Positions 50,008 through 57,788 of a stretch of DNA of 64,000 nucleotides are shown in pieces. Position 1 is the stretch's first letter. Each line of letters opens with the position of its first letter. The position numbers and the translations under genes are program-made. This DNA comes from Catellatospora bangladeshensis (GTDB taxonomy: Bacteria; Actinomycetota; Actinomycetes; Mycobacteriales; Micromonosporaceae). Where the stretch lies: the NCBI RefSeq assembly GCF_016862575.1, contig NZ_BONF01000012.1, positions 1 through 64,000 on the forward strand. The letters run 5' to 3'. The notes below the pieces were generated by a model. It searched no databases. It saw only the letters and a list, made by a program, of their open reading frames with translations, and was not told where the DNA came from.

Positions 50008-50660
50008 GGGATCCGATACCCCACTCCGGCGACGGTGGCGATGACGGGCGGGTCGCCCAGCTTGCGGCGCAGCTTCAGGATGGTCAGCCGGACCGCCGAG
50101 GTGAACGGGTCGGCGTGCTCGTCCCAGACCTTCTCCAGCAGCGTCTCCGCGGACACCACGCCGCCCTCGGCGCGCAGCAGCTCGGCCAGTACGCCGAACT
50201 CCTTGCGCGACAGCGGCACGTAGTGCCCGTCCCGGAACACCTCACGCCGGGCCGGGTCGAGCCGGATCCCCGCGCGGGCCAGCGTCGGCGCGGCGGCGGG
50301 ACGGGCGCGGCGGCCCAGCGCGTGCACCCGCGCGGCCAGCTCCGGGAAGGCGAACGGCTTGGTCAGATAGTCGTCGGCGCCCAGGGTCAGGCCGGACACC
50401 CGGTCGCGCACGTCGGCGGCGGCGGTCAGCATCAGCACCCGCGCCTCGCGGCCGCTGCCCACCAGGGAGCGGCACACCTCGTCGCCGTGCACCGCGGGCA
50501 GGTCCCGGTCCAGCAGCACCACGTCGTAGTCGTGCACGGCCAGTCGTTCCAGCGCCGCGTCGCCGTCGTACACCACGTCGACCGCGTGCGCGTCGTCACG
50601 CAGCCACTCCGCGATGGCGTCGGCCAGCAGCGCCTCGTCTTCGACCACGAGCACCCGCAT
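50004..50660 (-). CDS. OmpR-family response regulator
   Basis: A 218-residue protein. The receiver domain has acidic residues at VVEDEALL, phospho-accepting Asp51 in VVLLDRDLP, and Lys in DDYLTKPFAF. The winged-helix DNA-binding domain is at about 125-218, ending RKLGDPPVIATVAGVGYRIP. It forms an operon with the histidine kinase. Two direct GC(G)GAAACGG-type repeats 11 bases apart lie upstream in the divergent promoter region (50741-50760) and fit tandem binding by this family. Confidence 0.93.
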   Translation of the reverse strand: MRVLVVEDEALLADAIAEWLRDDAHAVDVVYDGDAALERLAVHDYDVVLLDRDLPAVHGDEVCRSLVGSGREARVLMLTAAADVRDRVSGLTLGADDYLTKPFAFPELAARVHALGRRARPAAAPTLARAGIRLDPARREVFRDGHYVPLSRKEFGVLAELLRAEGGVVSAETLLEKVWDEHADPFTSAVRLTILKLRRKLGDPPVIATVAGVGYRIP

Positions 50661-50740
50661 GTCCGGTTTCCCCTCCCCGCCGGAGCCGCCCGGCTCGTCA
50701 ATGGTTACCCGAGCCGTTGTTTCCCCGGCGTTATCGCGAG

Positions 50741-50760
50741 CGGAAACGGCCCGGAAACGG
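50741..50760. promoter_or_regulatory. Candidate response-regulator box
   Basis: CGGAAACGG occurs at 50741-50749 and again at 50752-50760, a direct repeat with 11-base periodicity typical for OmpR-family regulators. It lies between the divergent two-component and export operons. A reverse-oriented GTTTCCCCGG lies at about 50719. Confidence 0.45.
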
Positions 50761-50827
50761 GCGCCCGCGTGGACTGGGCAGCGTGCCGCGGGCGACCGGC
50801 CGGCGGCCCGACGAAGGAGACCACGTG

Positions 50828-51373
50828 ATGAAGCGACGGCTGCTGGGCGCGGCGCTCGCGCTGCCCCTGACGGCGGCGCTGGCGCTGGCCGGCTGCGCGG
50901 CGGAGGACCAGGGCGGTGACATCGCCACCGTGGGCGGCGCGGCCACGGCGGCGACGCCGAGCGCCGGGCCGAGCCTGAGCCAGCAGGAGCGCGGGATCAA
51001 GTTCGCCCAGTGCATGCGCGAGCACGGTATCCAGATGGACGATCCCGACCCCAACGGCGGGCCTGTCCGGATCCGTATGAGCGGCGGCCCGATGGACCGG
51101 GACAAGATGCAGGCCGCGCAGGAGGCGTGCAAGGAGTACTCGCCGTTCGGCGAGAACGGGCCCGGTAAGCCCGACCCGCAGATGGAAGAGAACATGCGCA
51201 AGTTCGCCCAGTGCATGCGGGACAACGGGGTGCCCAACTTCCCCGACCCGGACGGCAACGGCATCCGGATCGACCGCTCGGTCGGCGAGGACCCGGACTT
51301 CGAGGCGGCCCAGAAGCTGTGCCAGGACAGGTTCATGCCCGGTCTCGGCGGCCCGGCGAAGGTGGGATCGTGA
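50828..51373 (+). CDS. Lipoprotein with duplicated CMREHG-type motif
   Basis: A 181-residue protein. Lipoprotein signal with the lipobox LALAGC at about residues 18-23. The mature part repeats FAQCMREHGIQMDDPD (about 59-74) and FAQCMRDNGVPNFPDPDGNG (about 126-145), each with partner cysteines (ACKEYS, LCQDRF), giving two likely disulfides. Such CMR(D/E)(N/H)G lipoproteins commonly precede MacAB-like exporters in actinomycetes. An AAGGAG precedes the start; GTG 50825 is an alternative. The stop overlaps the next start (GTGA), so this is the first gene of the export operon. Confidence 0.82.
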   Translation: MKRRLLGAALALPLTAALALAGCAAEDQGGDIATVGGAATAATPSAGPSLSQQERGIKFAQCMREHGIQMDDPDPNGGPVRIRMSGGPMDRDKMQAAQEACKEYSPFGENGPGKPDPQMEENMRKFAQCMRDNGVPNFPDPDGNGIRIDRSVGEDPDFEAAQKLCQDRFMPGLGGPAKVGS

Positions 51374-52491
51374 CCGGCACAGCCCAGCTCTCCGAGATCC
51401 GGACCGACGGCGGCGCCGCACCCACGCGGCGCCGCCGCCGCGGCGGCCGCACCGCGCTGCTGGTGGTGGGCGCGCTGGCCGCCGGTGGTGCGGCCGCGGC
51501 CGCCGCGATCGGCTTCGGCGGCGGCGGCGGGGGTACGCCGGCCGCGTCGAACCTGCCGCCCGCGACCGCCCCGGTCACCCGCCAGACGCTGCACGACACC
51601 CAGACGCTCGACGGCGAGCTGGGCTTCGGCCCCACCTACTCGGCCGTGAACCGGCTCAACGGCACCGTGACCTGGCTGCCCGAGGCGGGCGCCGTGGTGA
51701 AGCGAGGGAGGGCCCTCTACAAGATCGACAACAGCCCGGTGGTGCTCATGTACGGCACCGTCCCGGCATACCGCGAGCTGAAGGCCGGTGACGAGGGCGC
51801 CGACGTGAAGCAGCTGGAGCAGAACCTCAAGGCGCTCGGCTACACCGGTTTCACCGTGGACAAGGAGTTCACCGCTTCCACTGCGAGCGCGGTGAAGCAG
51901 TGGCAGGAGGACCTCGGCCTGAAGGAGACGGGGCGGGTCGAGTTCGGCCGGATCGTCTTCGCCGCGGGCGAGGTACGCGTCGACAGCGTCGACGCCACTG
52001 CCGCTGCGCCCGCCCAGCCGGGCGGCACGGTGCTGAAGTACACCGGCACGGTGCGCGTGGTCGTGGTCCAGCTCGACGTCACCGACCAGCGGCTGGCCAA
52101 GGAGGGGGCCACGGTCCAGGTGGCGCTGCCGGGCGCCGGGGACGTCGCGGGGAAGGTCACGCAGGCGTACACCGTGATCGAGGCCGGTGAGGGTCAGGGC
52201 GAGGCCGAGACCAAGATCGAGGCCATCGTGTCGCTGGCGGACCAGAAGGCGGCCGGGGCGTTCGACCAGGCCGCGGTCGACGTCACGTTCACCGCCGCCG
52301 AGCGGCCCGACGTGCTGACCGTGCCGGTCGCGGCCCTCGTCGCGCTGCGCGAGGGCGGCTACGGCGTGGAGGTGGTCGAGAACGGCGTGAGCCGGTACGT
52401 GGCCGTCGAGACCGGGCTGTTCTCCGGCGGGCGGGTCGAGGTCAGCGGCGGCGGGCTCAGCGAGGGCATGACCGTGGGGATCCCGCGATGA
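51370..52491 (+). CDS. Periplasmic-adaptor-like protein with peptidoglycan-binding domain (MacA-type)
   Basis: A 373-residue protein. It has one N-terminal transmembrane segment (about 26-48), then a membrane-fusion-protein fold. A lipoyl-like half ([23 protein letters not shown]) is followed by an inserted PG-binding-1 domain (about 135-185; [19 protein letters not shown] and [11 protein letters not shown]). A beta-barrel and C-terminal domain ([11 protein letters not shown]...VEVVENG) complete it. It would link the ABC transporter to the cell wall. Overlaps both neighbours by 4 bases (GTGA, ATGA). Confidence 0.87.
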   Translation: MTGTAQLSEIRTDGGAAPTRRRRRGGRTALLVVGALAAGGAAAAAAIGFGGGGGGTPAASNLPPATAPVTRQTLHDTQTLDGELGFGPTYSAVNRLNGTVTWLPEAGAVVKRGRALYKIDNSPVVLMYGTVPAYRELKAGDEGADVKQLEQNLKALGYTGFTVDKEFTASTASAVKQWQEDLGLKETGRVEFGRIVFAAGEVRVDSVDATAAAPAQPGGTVLKYTGTVRVVVVQLDVTDQRLAKEGATVQVALPGAGDVAGKVTQAYTVIEAGEGQGEAETKIEAIVSLADQKAAGAFDQAAVDVTFTAAERPDVLTVPVAALVALREGGYGVEVVENGVSRYVAVETGLFSGGRVEVSGGGLSEGMTVGIPR

Positions 52492-53306
52492 TCGGCCTGG
52501 ACGGCGTCACCAAGGTCTACCCGGGTGGCGTACGGGCGCTGGACGGCGTGTCGCTGGAGGTCGGCCCGGGGGAGCTGGCGGCGATCGTCGGCCCGTCCGG
52601 CTCGGGCAAGTCCACCATGCTGCACATCGTCGGCACCCTGGACCGGCCGAGCGCGGGCGCGGTGCGCATCGCCGGGTACGACGTGGCGACCCTGTCCGAC
52701 CGCCAGCTGTCGGCGCTGCGGGCGGCCCGGATCGGGTTCGTGTTCCAGCAGTTCCACCTCGCCGCCGGGGTGAGCGCCCTGGACAACGTCGCCGACGGCC
52801 TGCTCTACGCCGGGCACCCGCTGGGCGAACGCCGCCGCCGGGCCGAGGCCGCGCTGGTGCGGGTCGGGCTGGGCCACCGGCTCGACCACGAGCCGCACGA
52901 GCTGTCCGGCGGCGAGCGCCAGCGGGTAGCCATCGCGCGGGCCGTGGTCGGCGAGCCGCCGCTGCTGCTGGCGGACGAGCCGACGGGCAACCTCGACTCG
53001 GCCTCCGGCGCCGGCATCATGGCCCTGCTGCACGAGCTGCACGCGGCCGGCACGACAGTCGTGATCATCACCCACGACCGGGAGATCGCCGCCGGCCTGC
53101 CCCGGCAGATCCACATGCGCGACGGCAAGGTGGTCGCCGACTCCGGCCCGCCTGGACTGCCCGGGGCCGATCGCCTCCAGGCGGCCGACACCGGTCCGAC
53201 TGGGCTGCCCGGCGCCGACGCGCACCTGACGGGGGCGGTCTCCGACACGGCCGACACGCCCGTGTCGGCGGCCGGCGAGCGGCGGGTCGCGGGGTGGTCG
53301 CGATGA
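52488..53306 (+). CDS. ABC transporter ATP-binding protein (MacB/LolD type)
   Basis: A 272-residue ATPase. Walker [10 protein letters not shown] is at about residues 36-44, the Q-loop is [10 protein letters not shown], the signature is [14 protein letters not shown], Walker B is [13 protein letters not shown], and the switch His is in IITHD. The C-terminal 50 residues beyond the ATPase core are Pro/Gly/Ala-rich and repeat GLPGAD-type blocks, an unusual extension. It powers the permease encoded next. Confidence 0.92.
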   Translation: MIGLDGVTKVYPGGVRALDGVSLEVGPGELAAIVGPSGSGKSTMLHIVGTLDRPSAGAVRIAGYDVATLSDRQLSALRAARIGFVFQQFHLAAGVSALDNVADGLLYAGHPLGERRRRAEAALVRVGLGHRLDHEPHELSGGERQRVAIARAVVGEPPLLLADEPTGNLDSASGAGIMALLHELHAAGTTVVIITHDREIAAGLPRQIHMRDGKVVADSGPPGLPGADRLQAADTGPTGLPGADAHLTGAVSDTADTPVSAAGERRVAGWSR

Positions 53307-54517
53307 CGGCACCCGCCCTGCCCAGGCTCCACCCGGCCCGGCTGCGGCCCCGTGACGTGCTCCGCGTCGGAGGAGTCGGGCTGCGCACCCGGCCTGTGCG
53401 GGCGTTCCTGTCCGCGCTGGGCATCGCCATCGGCATCGCCGCGATGATCGCCGTGGTGGGCATCTCGTCGTCCTCCCGGGCCGAGCTGGACCGCACCCTG
53501 GAGGCGCTGGGCACCAACCTGCTCACGGTCACCCCGGGCCGGACCATGTTCGGCGAGGACGCGCAGCTGCCCGTCGAGTCGGTCGCGATGATCGATCGGA
53601 TCGCGCCGGTGCGCCAGGTGTCGGCGATCGGCCGGGTGGACGGGGTGAAGGTCTACCGCTCGGACCGGATCCCGGTGGCGCAGACCAACGGCCTGGCCGT
53701 GTACGCCGCACGCCTGGACCTGCTCGACACGGTCGGTGCCAGGCTGCGCTCCGGCACCTGGCTGAACGCGGCGACCGAGCGCTACCCGGCGGTCGTGCTC
53801 GGTGCGGACACGGCGGCCCGGCTGGGCATCGGCGCGGCCGGGCCCGACACGCAGGTCATGGTCGGCGGCCAGCGCTTCACCGTGGTGGGCGTGCTGGAGC
53901 CGGTGCCGCTCGCCCCCGAGCTGGACTCGGCGGTGCTGGTCGGGTGGCCGGCCGCGGCCGGCCGGCTCGGCTTCGACGAGCACCCGACCACCGTCTACAC
54001 CCGGGCCGTGGAGAGCGCCGTCGACGCGGTGCGCGGCGTGCTCGCCGCGACGGCCAACCCGCAGGCCCCGAACGAGGTCGACGTGTCCCGCCCGTCGGAC
54101 GCGCTGGCCGCGAAGCAGGCCGCCAACCAGGCCTTCACCGGCCTGCTGCTCGGCCTGGGCGCCGTCGCGCTGCTGGTCGGCGGGGTGGGGGTGGCCAACA
54201 CCATGGTCATCTCGGTGCTGGAACGCCGGGCCGAGATCGGCCTGCGGCGCTCGCTCGGCGCGACCCGGGGGCAGGTCCGCCTGCAGTTCCTCGCCGAGTC
54301 GCTGCTGCTGTCGGCGCTCGGCGGGGTCGGCGGCGTGCTGCTCGGCATCGCGGTGACCTCGGGCTACGCGGCGTACCAGAGCTGGCCGACGGTGGTCCCT
54401 GCGTGGGCCATGCTCGGCGGCGTGGCCGCGACCCTTGTGATCGGCGGCCTGGCCGGCCTCTACCCGGCCGTCCGCGCGTCCCGCCTCTCCCCGACCGAGG
54501 CCCTCGCCACCCCCTGA
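53303..54517 (+). CDS. ABC transporter permease (MacB/FtsX family)
   Basis: A 404-residue permease. TM1 is at about 32-52 ([20 protein letters not shown]). A large extracytoplasmic MacB-PCD domain follows, then the FtsX domain with three transmembrane segments (about 278-400; [21 protein letters not shown], then [10 protein letters not shown], the coupling motif). The start at 53303 overlaps the ATPase stop. With the adaptor and lipoprotein this forms a mechanotransmission-type exporter for peptides, antibiotics or lipoproteins. Its operon ends at the repeated hairpin at 54524. Confidence 0.92.
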   Translation: MTAPALPRLHPARLRPRDVLRVGGVGLRTRPVRAFLSALGIAIGIAAMIAVVGISSSSRAELDRTLEALGTNLLTVTPGRTMFGEDAQLPVESVAMIDRIAPVRQVSAIGRVDGVKVYRSDRIPVAQTNGLAVYAARLDLLDTVGARLRSGTWLNAATERYPAVVLGADTAARLGIGAAGPDTQVMVGGQRFTVVGVLEPVPLAPELDSAVLVGWPAAAGRLGFDEHPTTVYTRAVESAVDAVRGVLAATANPQAPNEVDVSRPSDALAAKQAANQAFTGLLLGLGAVALLVGGVGVANTMVISVLERRAEIGLRRSLGATRGQVRLQFLAESLLLSALGGVGGVLLGIAVTSGYAAYQSWPTVVPAWAMLGGVAATLVIGGLAGLYPAVRASRLSPTEALATP

Positions 54518-54523
54518 GGAAAG

Positions 54524-54567
54524 GAAGGGCACCTTCTTAACGCTCCGCGTAGAAGAAGGTGCCCTTC
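54524..54567. terminator. Terminator made from the repeated 14-bp stem element (copy 2)
   Basis: GAAGGGCACCTTCT at 54524-54537 and AGAAGGTGCCCTTC at 54554-54567 are the same arms as at 32086-32129, again beginning a few bases after a stop codon. The loops share TTAACGCT. Confidence 0.75.
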
Positions 54568-54621
54568 TTAACCGTCGCGGGTCTGGAGTGGGTGACGCCG
54601 GAAAGCATGATCGCCATCACA

Positions 54622-54656
54622 TGTCCGAAAGTGCAGCCTGGCCCGACTTTCGGACA
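54622..54656. repeat. TGTCCGAAAGT palindrome
   Basis: TGTCCGAAAGT (54622-54632) and ACTTTCGGACA (54646-54656) pair perfectly over 11 bases. The right arm runs straight into a copy of the GACAC...GCGATCTTG repeat (54653-54672). Confidence 0.65.
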
Positions 54657-54672
54657 CAAACTAGCGATCTTG
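54653..54672 (+). repeat. Copy of the GACACGAAACAGCGATCTTG repeat
   Basis: GACACAAACTAGCGATCTTG matches the copy at 5-24 at 17 of 20 positions. Another partial GGCGATCTT lies near 54705. Confidence 0.6.
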
Positions 54673-54767
54673 ACTCGCTGCTCTGAAGAGGAAGTGACCG
54701 GAATCGGCGATCTTTGTGTGAAACGGCCGACACTCAGCCCCGCCGACCGGTGCGGGCCCGGAAAACG

Positions 54768-54795
54768 AAGAAGGCCTCCCGTAGGAGGCCTTCTT
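54768..54795 (-). terminator. Terminator of tRNA-Leu
   Basis: AAGAAGGCCTCC and GGAGGCCTTCTT pair over 12 bases with a 4-base loop. On the minus strand it is followed by CGTTTTC, a proper T-rich tail 3 bases after the tRNA CCA end. Confidence 0.85.
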
Positions 54796-54800
54796 GCTGG

Positions 54801-54883
54801 TGGGGAAGGGGGGAGTTGAACCCCCACGCCCTTTCGGGCACACGGACCTGAACCGTGCGCGTCTGCCATTCCGCCACTTCCCC
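54801..54883 (-). tRNA. tRNA-Leu (CAG)
   Basis: GGGGAAG pairs with CTTCCCC, the discriminator is A, and CCA is encoded (54800-54798). The anticodon loop TTCAGGT gives CAG. A long variable arm (TGCCCGAAAGGGCG) is as expected for leucine. A tRNA-Leu beside fhaA is a conserved feature in this part of actinobacterial chromosomes. Confidence 0.95.
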
Positions 54884-55161
54884 GCGGCGTGTGCAGGAAC
54901 TTTAGCAGCCCCTGCGGGTCGCTCGGGAGTCACCTCCCGTTGCGTGCTGGCACAGCTTACGCTATGCCTGCTTCGCCTCGCCAACCGGTTATCCCGGCGG
55001 GCGGTGCGGGGAGAACACTAACACGACCACCTGGCCGACAGTGAAATCGGAGGCAAGATGGTCGTCATGCTGGCGTGGCGCCGGCAGCGGCGGACGTATT
55101 GGGCGAAGACGCGGGAGTGGAGGGCAGATAACATCATGTCCTCGGAACCCGAGGAGGACCG

Positions 55162-55917
55162 GTGAGCGTGTTGCAACGCTTCGAGAAACGCCTGGAAGGC
55201 CTGGTTGAGGGCGCCTTCGCGAAGGTATTCAAGGGGGTCGTCCACCCTGTGGAGATCCTGAATGCCATGCAGCGTGAGGCAGAGGCCCACAAGGCGATCC
55301 TGGTTGGTGGGCGCACGCTCGTGCCGAACCGCTATGTGATCGATCTCTCGCCCTACGACCACAGCCGGCTCGCGCCGTACGCGGCCGCGCTGGCTCAGGA
55401 GCTGGCGCAGTCGCAGGCCGAGTTCATCGGCGAGCAGGCCTGGACCGTCTACGGCGACGTGATCGTCGAGATCGAGCGCGGTGACGGGCTGGACACCGGC
55501 ATGTTCCGCGTGTCGGCCGAGGTCTACACCGCCGACCAGGCCCCGCAGGCGAGCTACGAGGCTCCGCCGCAGTACCCGCCGTACGGCGGCGGCCAGCAGG
55601 CCGCTCCTCCGCACGGTGGCGGCGGCGGCGGTGCGCGCAACGTCCGGCTGGTGTCGGGCGACGGGCGGACCTTCCCGCTGGCCATCGGCTCGACCACGAT
55701 CGGCCGCGGCGACCAGGCCAACCTGCGCCTGCCCGACGTGGGCATCTCGCGGCGGCACGCCCGCCTCGACTTCGACGGCGCACAGGTGGTCCTGACCGAC
55801 CTCGGCTCCACCAACGGCACCATGGTCAACGGCCAGCGGGTCTCGGCGGTCGCCCTCAACCCGGGCGACATGATCCAGATCGGCACCACGACCCTGACGT
55901 TCCGCGTGGACGGCTGA
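55162..55917 (+). CDS. fhaA: FhaA, DUF3662 and FHA domain protein
   Basis: A 251-residue protein. The N-terminal DUF3662 domain is at about residues 1-115 (FEKRLEGLVEGAFAKVFKG, then VHPVEILNAMQREAE). A Gly/Pro/Tyr-rich linker follows, then a C-terminal FHA domain (about 155-251) with the phosphothreonine-binding residues in TTIGRGDQANLRLPD, ISRRHARL and GSTNGTMVNG. It binds phosphorylated partners of PknA/PknB and helps control cell-wall synthesis. The linker is shorter than in the mycobacterial protein. First gene of the seven-gene operon; GTG start after a GAGGAGG site. Confidence 0.95.
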   Translation: MSVLQRFEKRLEGLVEGAFAKVFKGVVHPVEILNAMQREAEAHKAILVGGRTLVPNRYVIDLSPYDHSRLAPYAAALAQELAQSQAEFIGEQAWTVYGDVIVEIERGDGLDTGMFRVSAEVYTADQAPQASYEAPPQYPPYGGGQQAAPPHGGGGGGARNVRLVSGDGRTFPLAIGSTTIGRGDQANLRLPDVGISRRHARLDFDGAQVVLTDLGSTNGTMVNGQRVSAVALNPGDMIQIGTTTLTFRVDG

Positions 55918-55923
55918 TCGCCC

Positions 55924-56412
55924 TTGCCCGAGATCGTTCTCACCGCCGCCCGGTTCGGGTTCCTCGTGCTGCTGTGGATCTTCGTGTTCACGGTGGTCGG
56001 GGTCATCCGACGGGATCTGTTCGCCGGCTCGCGCACGGGCCGGCTGGTCGCCGCGCCCCGCGGGGTCGCGGGTGCCGCGCAGGCGGGGGATGCGCGCCCG
56101 GCCAAGGTCAAGAAGGGCCGGGCCGCGCACACCCTCGTCGTCACGGCGGGTTCGCTGGCCGGCACCAAGATCACACTGGGCGAGGCCCCGATCACGATCG
56201 GCCGGGCGGAGGACTCCACGCTGGTCATCACGGATGACTACGCGTCCGCCCGGCACGCCCGTCTGGTCCCTCGGGACGGGCAGTGGATGGTGGAGGACCT
56301 CGGCTCGACCAACGGCACGTACCTGGACCGCAGCAAGGTGGGCGGCCCTACTCCCGTACCCCTCGGCGTGCCGATTCGCATCGGCCGCACGTCCCTCGAA
56401 TTACGGCCATGA
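55924..56412 (+). CDS. fhaB: FhaB (FipA), membrane-anchored FHA protein
   Basis: A 162-residue protein. One transmembrane helix (about 8-28, FLVLLWIFVFTVVGVIRRD) is followed by a basic linker and an FHA domain (about 72-160) with ITIGRAEDSTL, SARHARLV and GSTNGTYLD. It starts at TTG 55924, 6 bases after fhaA. It recruits phosphorylated division or wall proteins to the membrane. The Thr-containing linker seen in mycobacterial FipA is only partly recognisable. Confidence 0.93.
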   Translation: MPEIVLTAARFGFLVLLWIFVFTVVGVIRRDLFAGSRTGRLVAAPRGVAGAAQAGDARPAKVKKGRAAHTLVVTAGSLAGTKITLGEAPITIGRAEDSTLVITDDYASARHARLVPRDGQWMVEDLGSTNGTYLDRSKVGGPTPVPLGVPIRIGRTSLELRP

Positions 56413-57776
56413 CAATCATCCTGCGCTACGCGGCCCGCAGCGACCGCGGTCTGATCAGAGACGGAAACCAGGACTCCGTCTACGCCGGGCCGCGCCTGCT
56501 CGCCGTTGCCGACGGCATGGGCGGCATGGCCGCCGGTGACGTCGCCAGCAACATCGTCATCGGCGCCATGGCCCCGCTCGACGAGGACGTCCCCGGTGAC
56601 GCGATCGTCGACTCCCTGCGGTCCGCCGTCAACCTCGCCAACCAGCAGCTTCGCGACACCGTGGACGCCAACCCCCACCTGGAGGGTATGGGCACCACAC
56701 TCACCGCGATGCTCTTCACCGGCTCCAAGCTGGGCATGGCCCATATCGGCGACTCCCGCGCATACCTGCTCCGCGACGGCGAGTTCAACCAGATCACCAA
56801 GGACGACACGTACGTCCAGATGCTGGTGGACGAAGGCCGGATCAGCGCGGAGGAGGCGAGCAGCCATCCGCAGCGTTCGCTGCTGACCCGGGCCATGGAC
56901 GGCCGGGACATCGAGCCGGACTACACGGTCCGGCCCGTGCACCCCGGCGACCGCTACCTGCTGTGCTCCGACGGCCTGTCGGGCGTGGTCAGCGCGGAGA
57001 CCATCGGGCAGACCCTGCGGGAGTACGTCGACCCGCAGGCGTGCGTCGAGCGCCTCATCGCGCTCGCGCTGCGCGGCGGCGGCCCGGACAACATCACCGT
57101 GATCATCGCGGACGCCACCGACGAGGACATCGTCGAGCAGGCTCCGGTGGTCGGCGGCGCGGCCGCCCGGGACCGCGGCAACAGCAGCGAGACCCACGTC
57201 GAGTCGACCCCCGCCGCGCGTGCGGCGGCGGTCACCGGCACGCCGCGTCCCGCCGTGGAGGAGCCCGCCCCGGCCCCGGCCGAGCAGTCGGCCCGCCGCG
57301 CGCGGCATCCGCTGCGCGCGGGCCTGCTCGTGGTGGGCCTGCTCGCGGTGCTGGGGGCCGGGGTCTGGTTCGCCTGGGACTACTCGCAGTCGCGCTTCTA
57401 CATCGGCGCGACCGAGGCGGGCAACGTCGCGGTGTTCCGCGGCGTGCCGGGGCAGATCGCCGGCTTCGACCTGTCGGAGGCCAAGGAGGTCAGCGACGTG
57501 ACCCTGGACGACCTCACCACGGTCGCCCAGGACAAGGTCCGCAAGGGCATCCAGGCCGACAGCGAGGCCGACGCCCTGGCCCGGCTCCAGAACCTGATCC
57601 AGGACGACCCGAGCAACCACAACCTGCTGCCCAGCTGCCCGCCGTCGGCAGACCCGTCGCCGTCGCCGAGCCCGTCGCCCGCCGCCGTGCCGAGCGCCAC
57701 TCCGGCGCCCGCCGTGGCGAGCACTCCGCCCAGCGAGCCGGTGGTGCCGAGCCCGGTGCCCTGCCGGTCGAATTAG
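56409..57776 (+). CDS. pstP: PstP, PP2C-type Ser/Thr phosphatase
   Basis: A 455-residue phosphatase. The catalytic domain at about 1-238 has RDGNQDSVY, VADGMGGMAAGD, HIGDSRAYL and GGGPDNITVIIAD, with all metal-binding aspartates in place. A cytoplasmic linker precedes a transmembrane helix (about 308-328), an extracytoplasmic domain of about 75 residues and a Ser/Pro tail with two cysteines. It dephosphorylates PknA/PknB and their targets. The start overlaps the fhaB stop by 4 bases. Confidence 0.95.
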   Translation: MTIILRYAARSDRGLIRDGNQDSVYAGPRLLAVADGMGGMAAGDVASNIVIGAMAPLDEDVPGDAIVDSLRSAVNLANQQLRDTVDANPHLEGMGTTLTAMLFTGSKLGMAHIGDSRAYLLRDGEFNQITKDDTYVQMLVDEGRISAEEASSHPQRSLLTRAMDGRDIEPDYTVRPVHPGDRYLLCSDGLSGVVSAETIGQTLREYVDPQACVERLIALALRGGGPDNITVIIADATDEDIVEQAPVVGGAAARDRGNSSETHVESTPAARAAAVTGTPRPAVEEPAPAPAEQSARRARHPLRAGLLVVGLLAVLGAGVWFAWDYSQSRFYIGATEAGNVAVFRGVPGQIAGFDLSEAKEVSDVTLDDLTTVAQDKVRKGIQADSEADALARLQNLIQDDPSNHNLLPSCPPSADPSPSPSPSPAAVPSATPAPAVASTPPSEPVVPSPVPCRSN

Positions 57777-57788
57777 CCTGAGGACGTC

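Noticed and set aside
54524-54672. A small RNA gene built from the stacked hairpins before tRNA-Leu
   Set aside because: The hairpins are explained by a terminator copy and dispersed repeats. No promoter or conserved single structure is visible.
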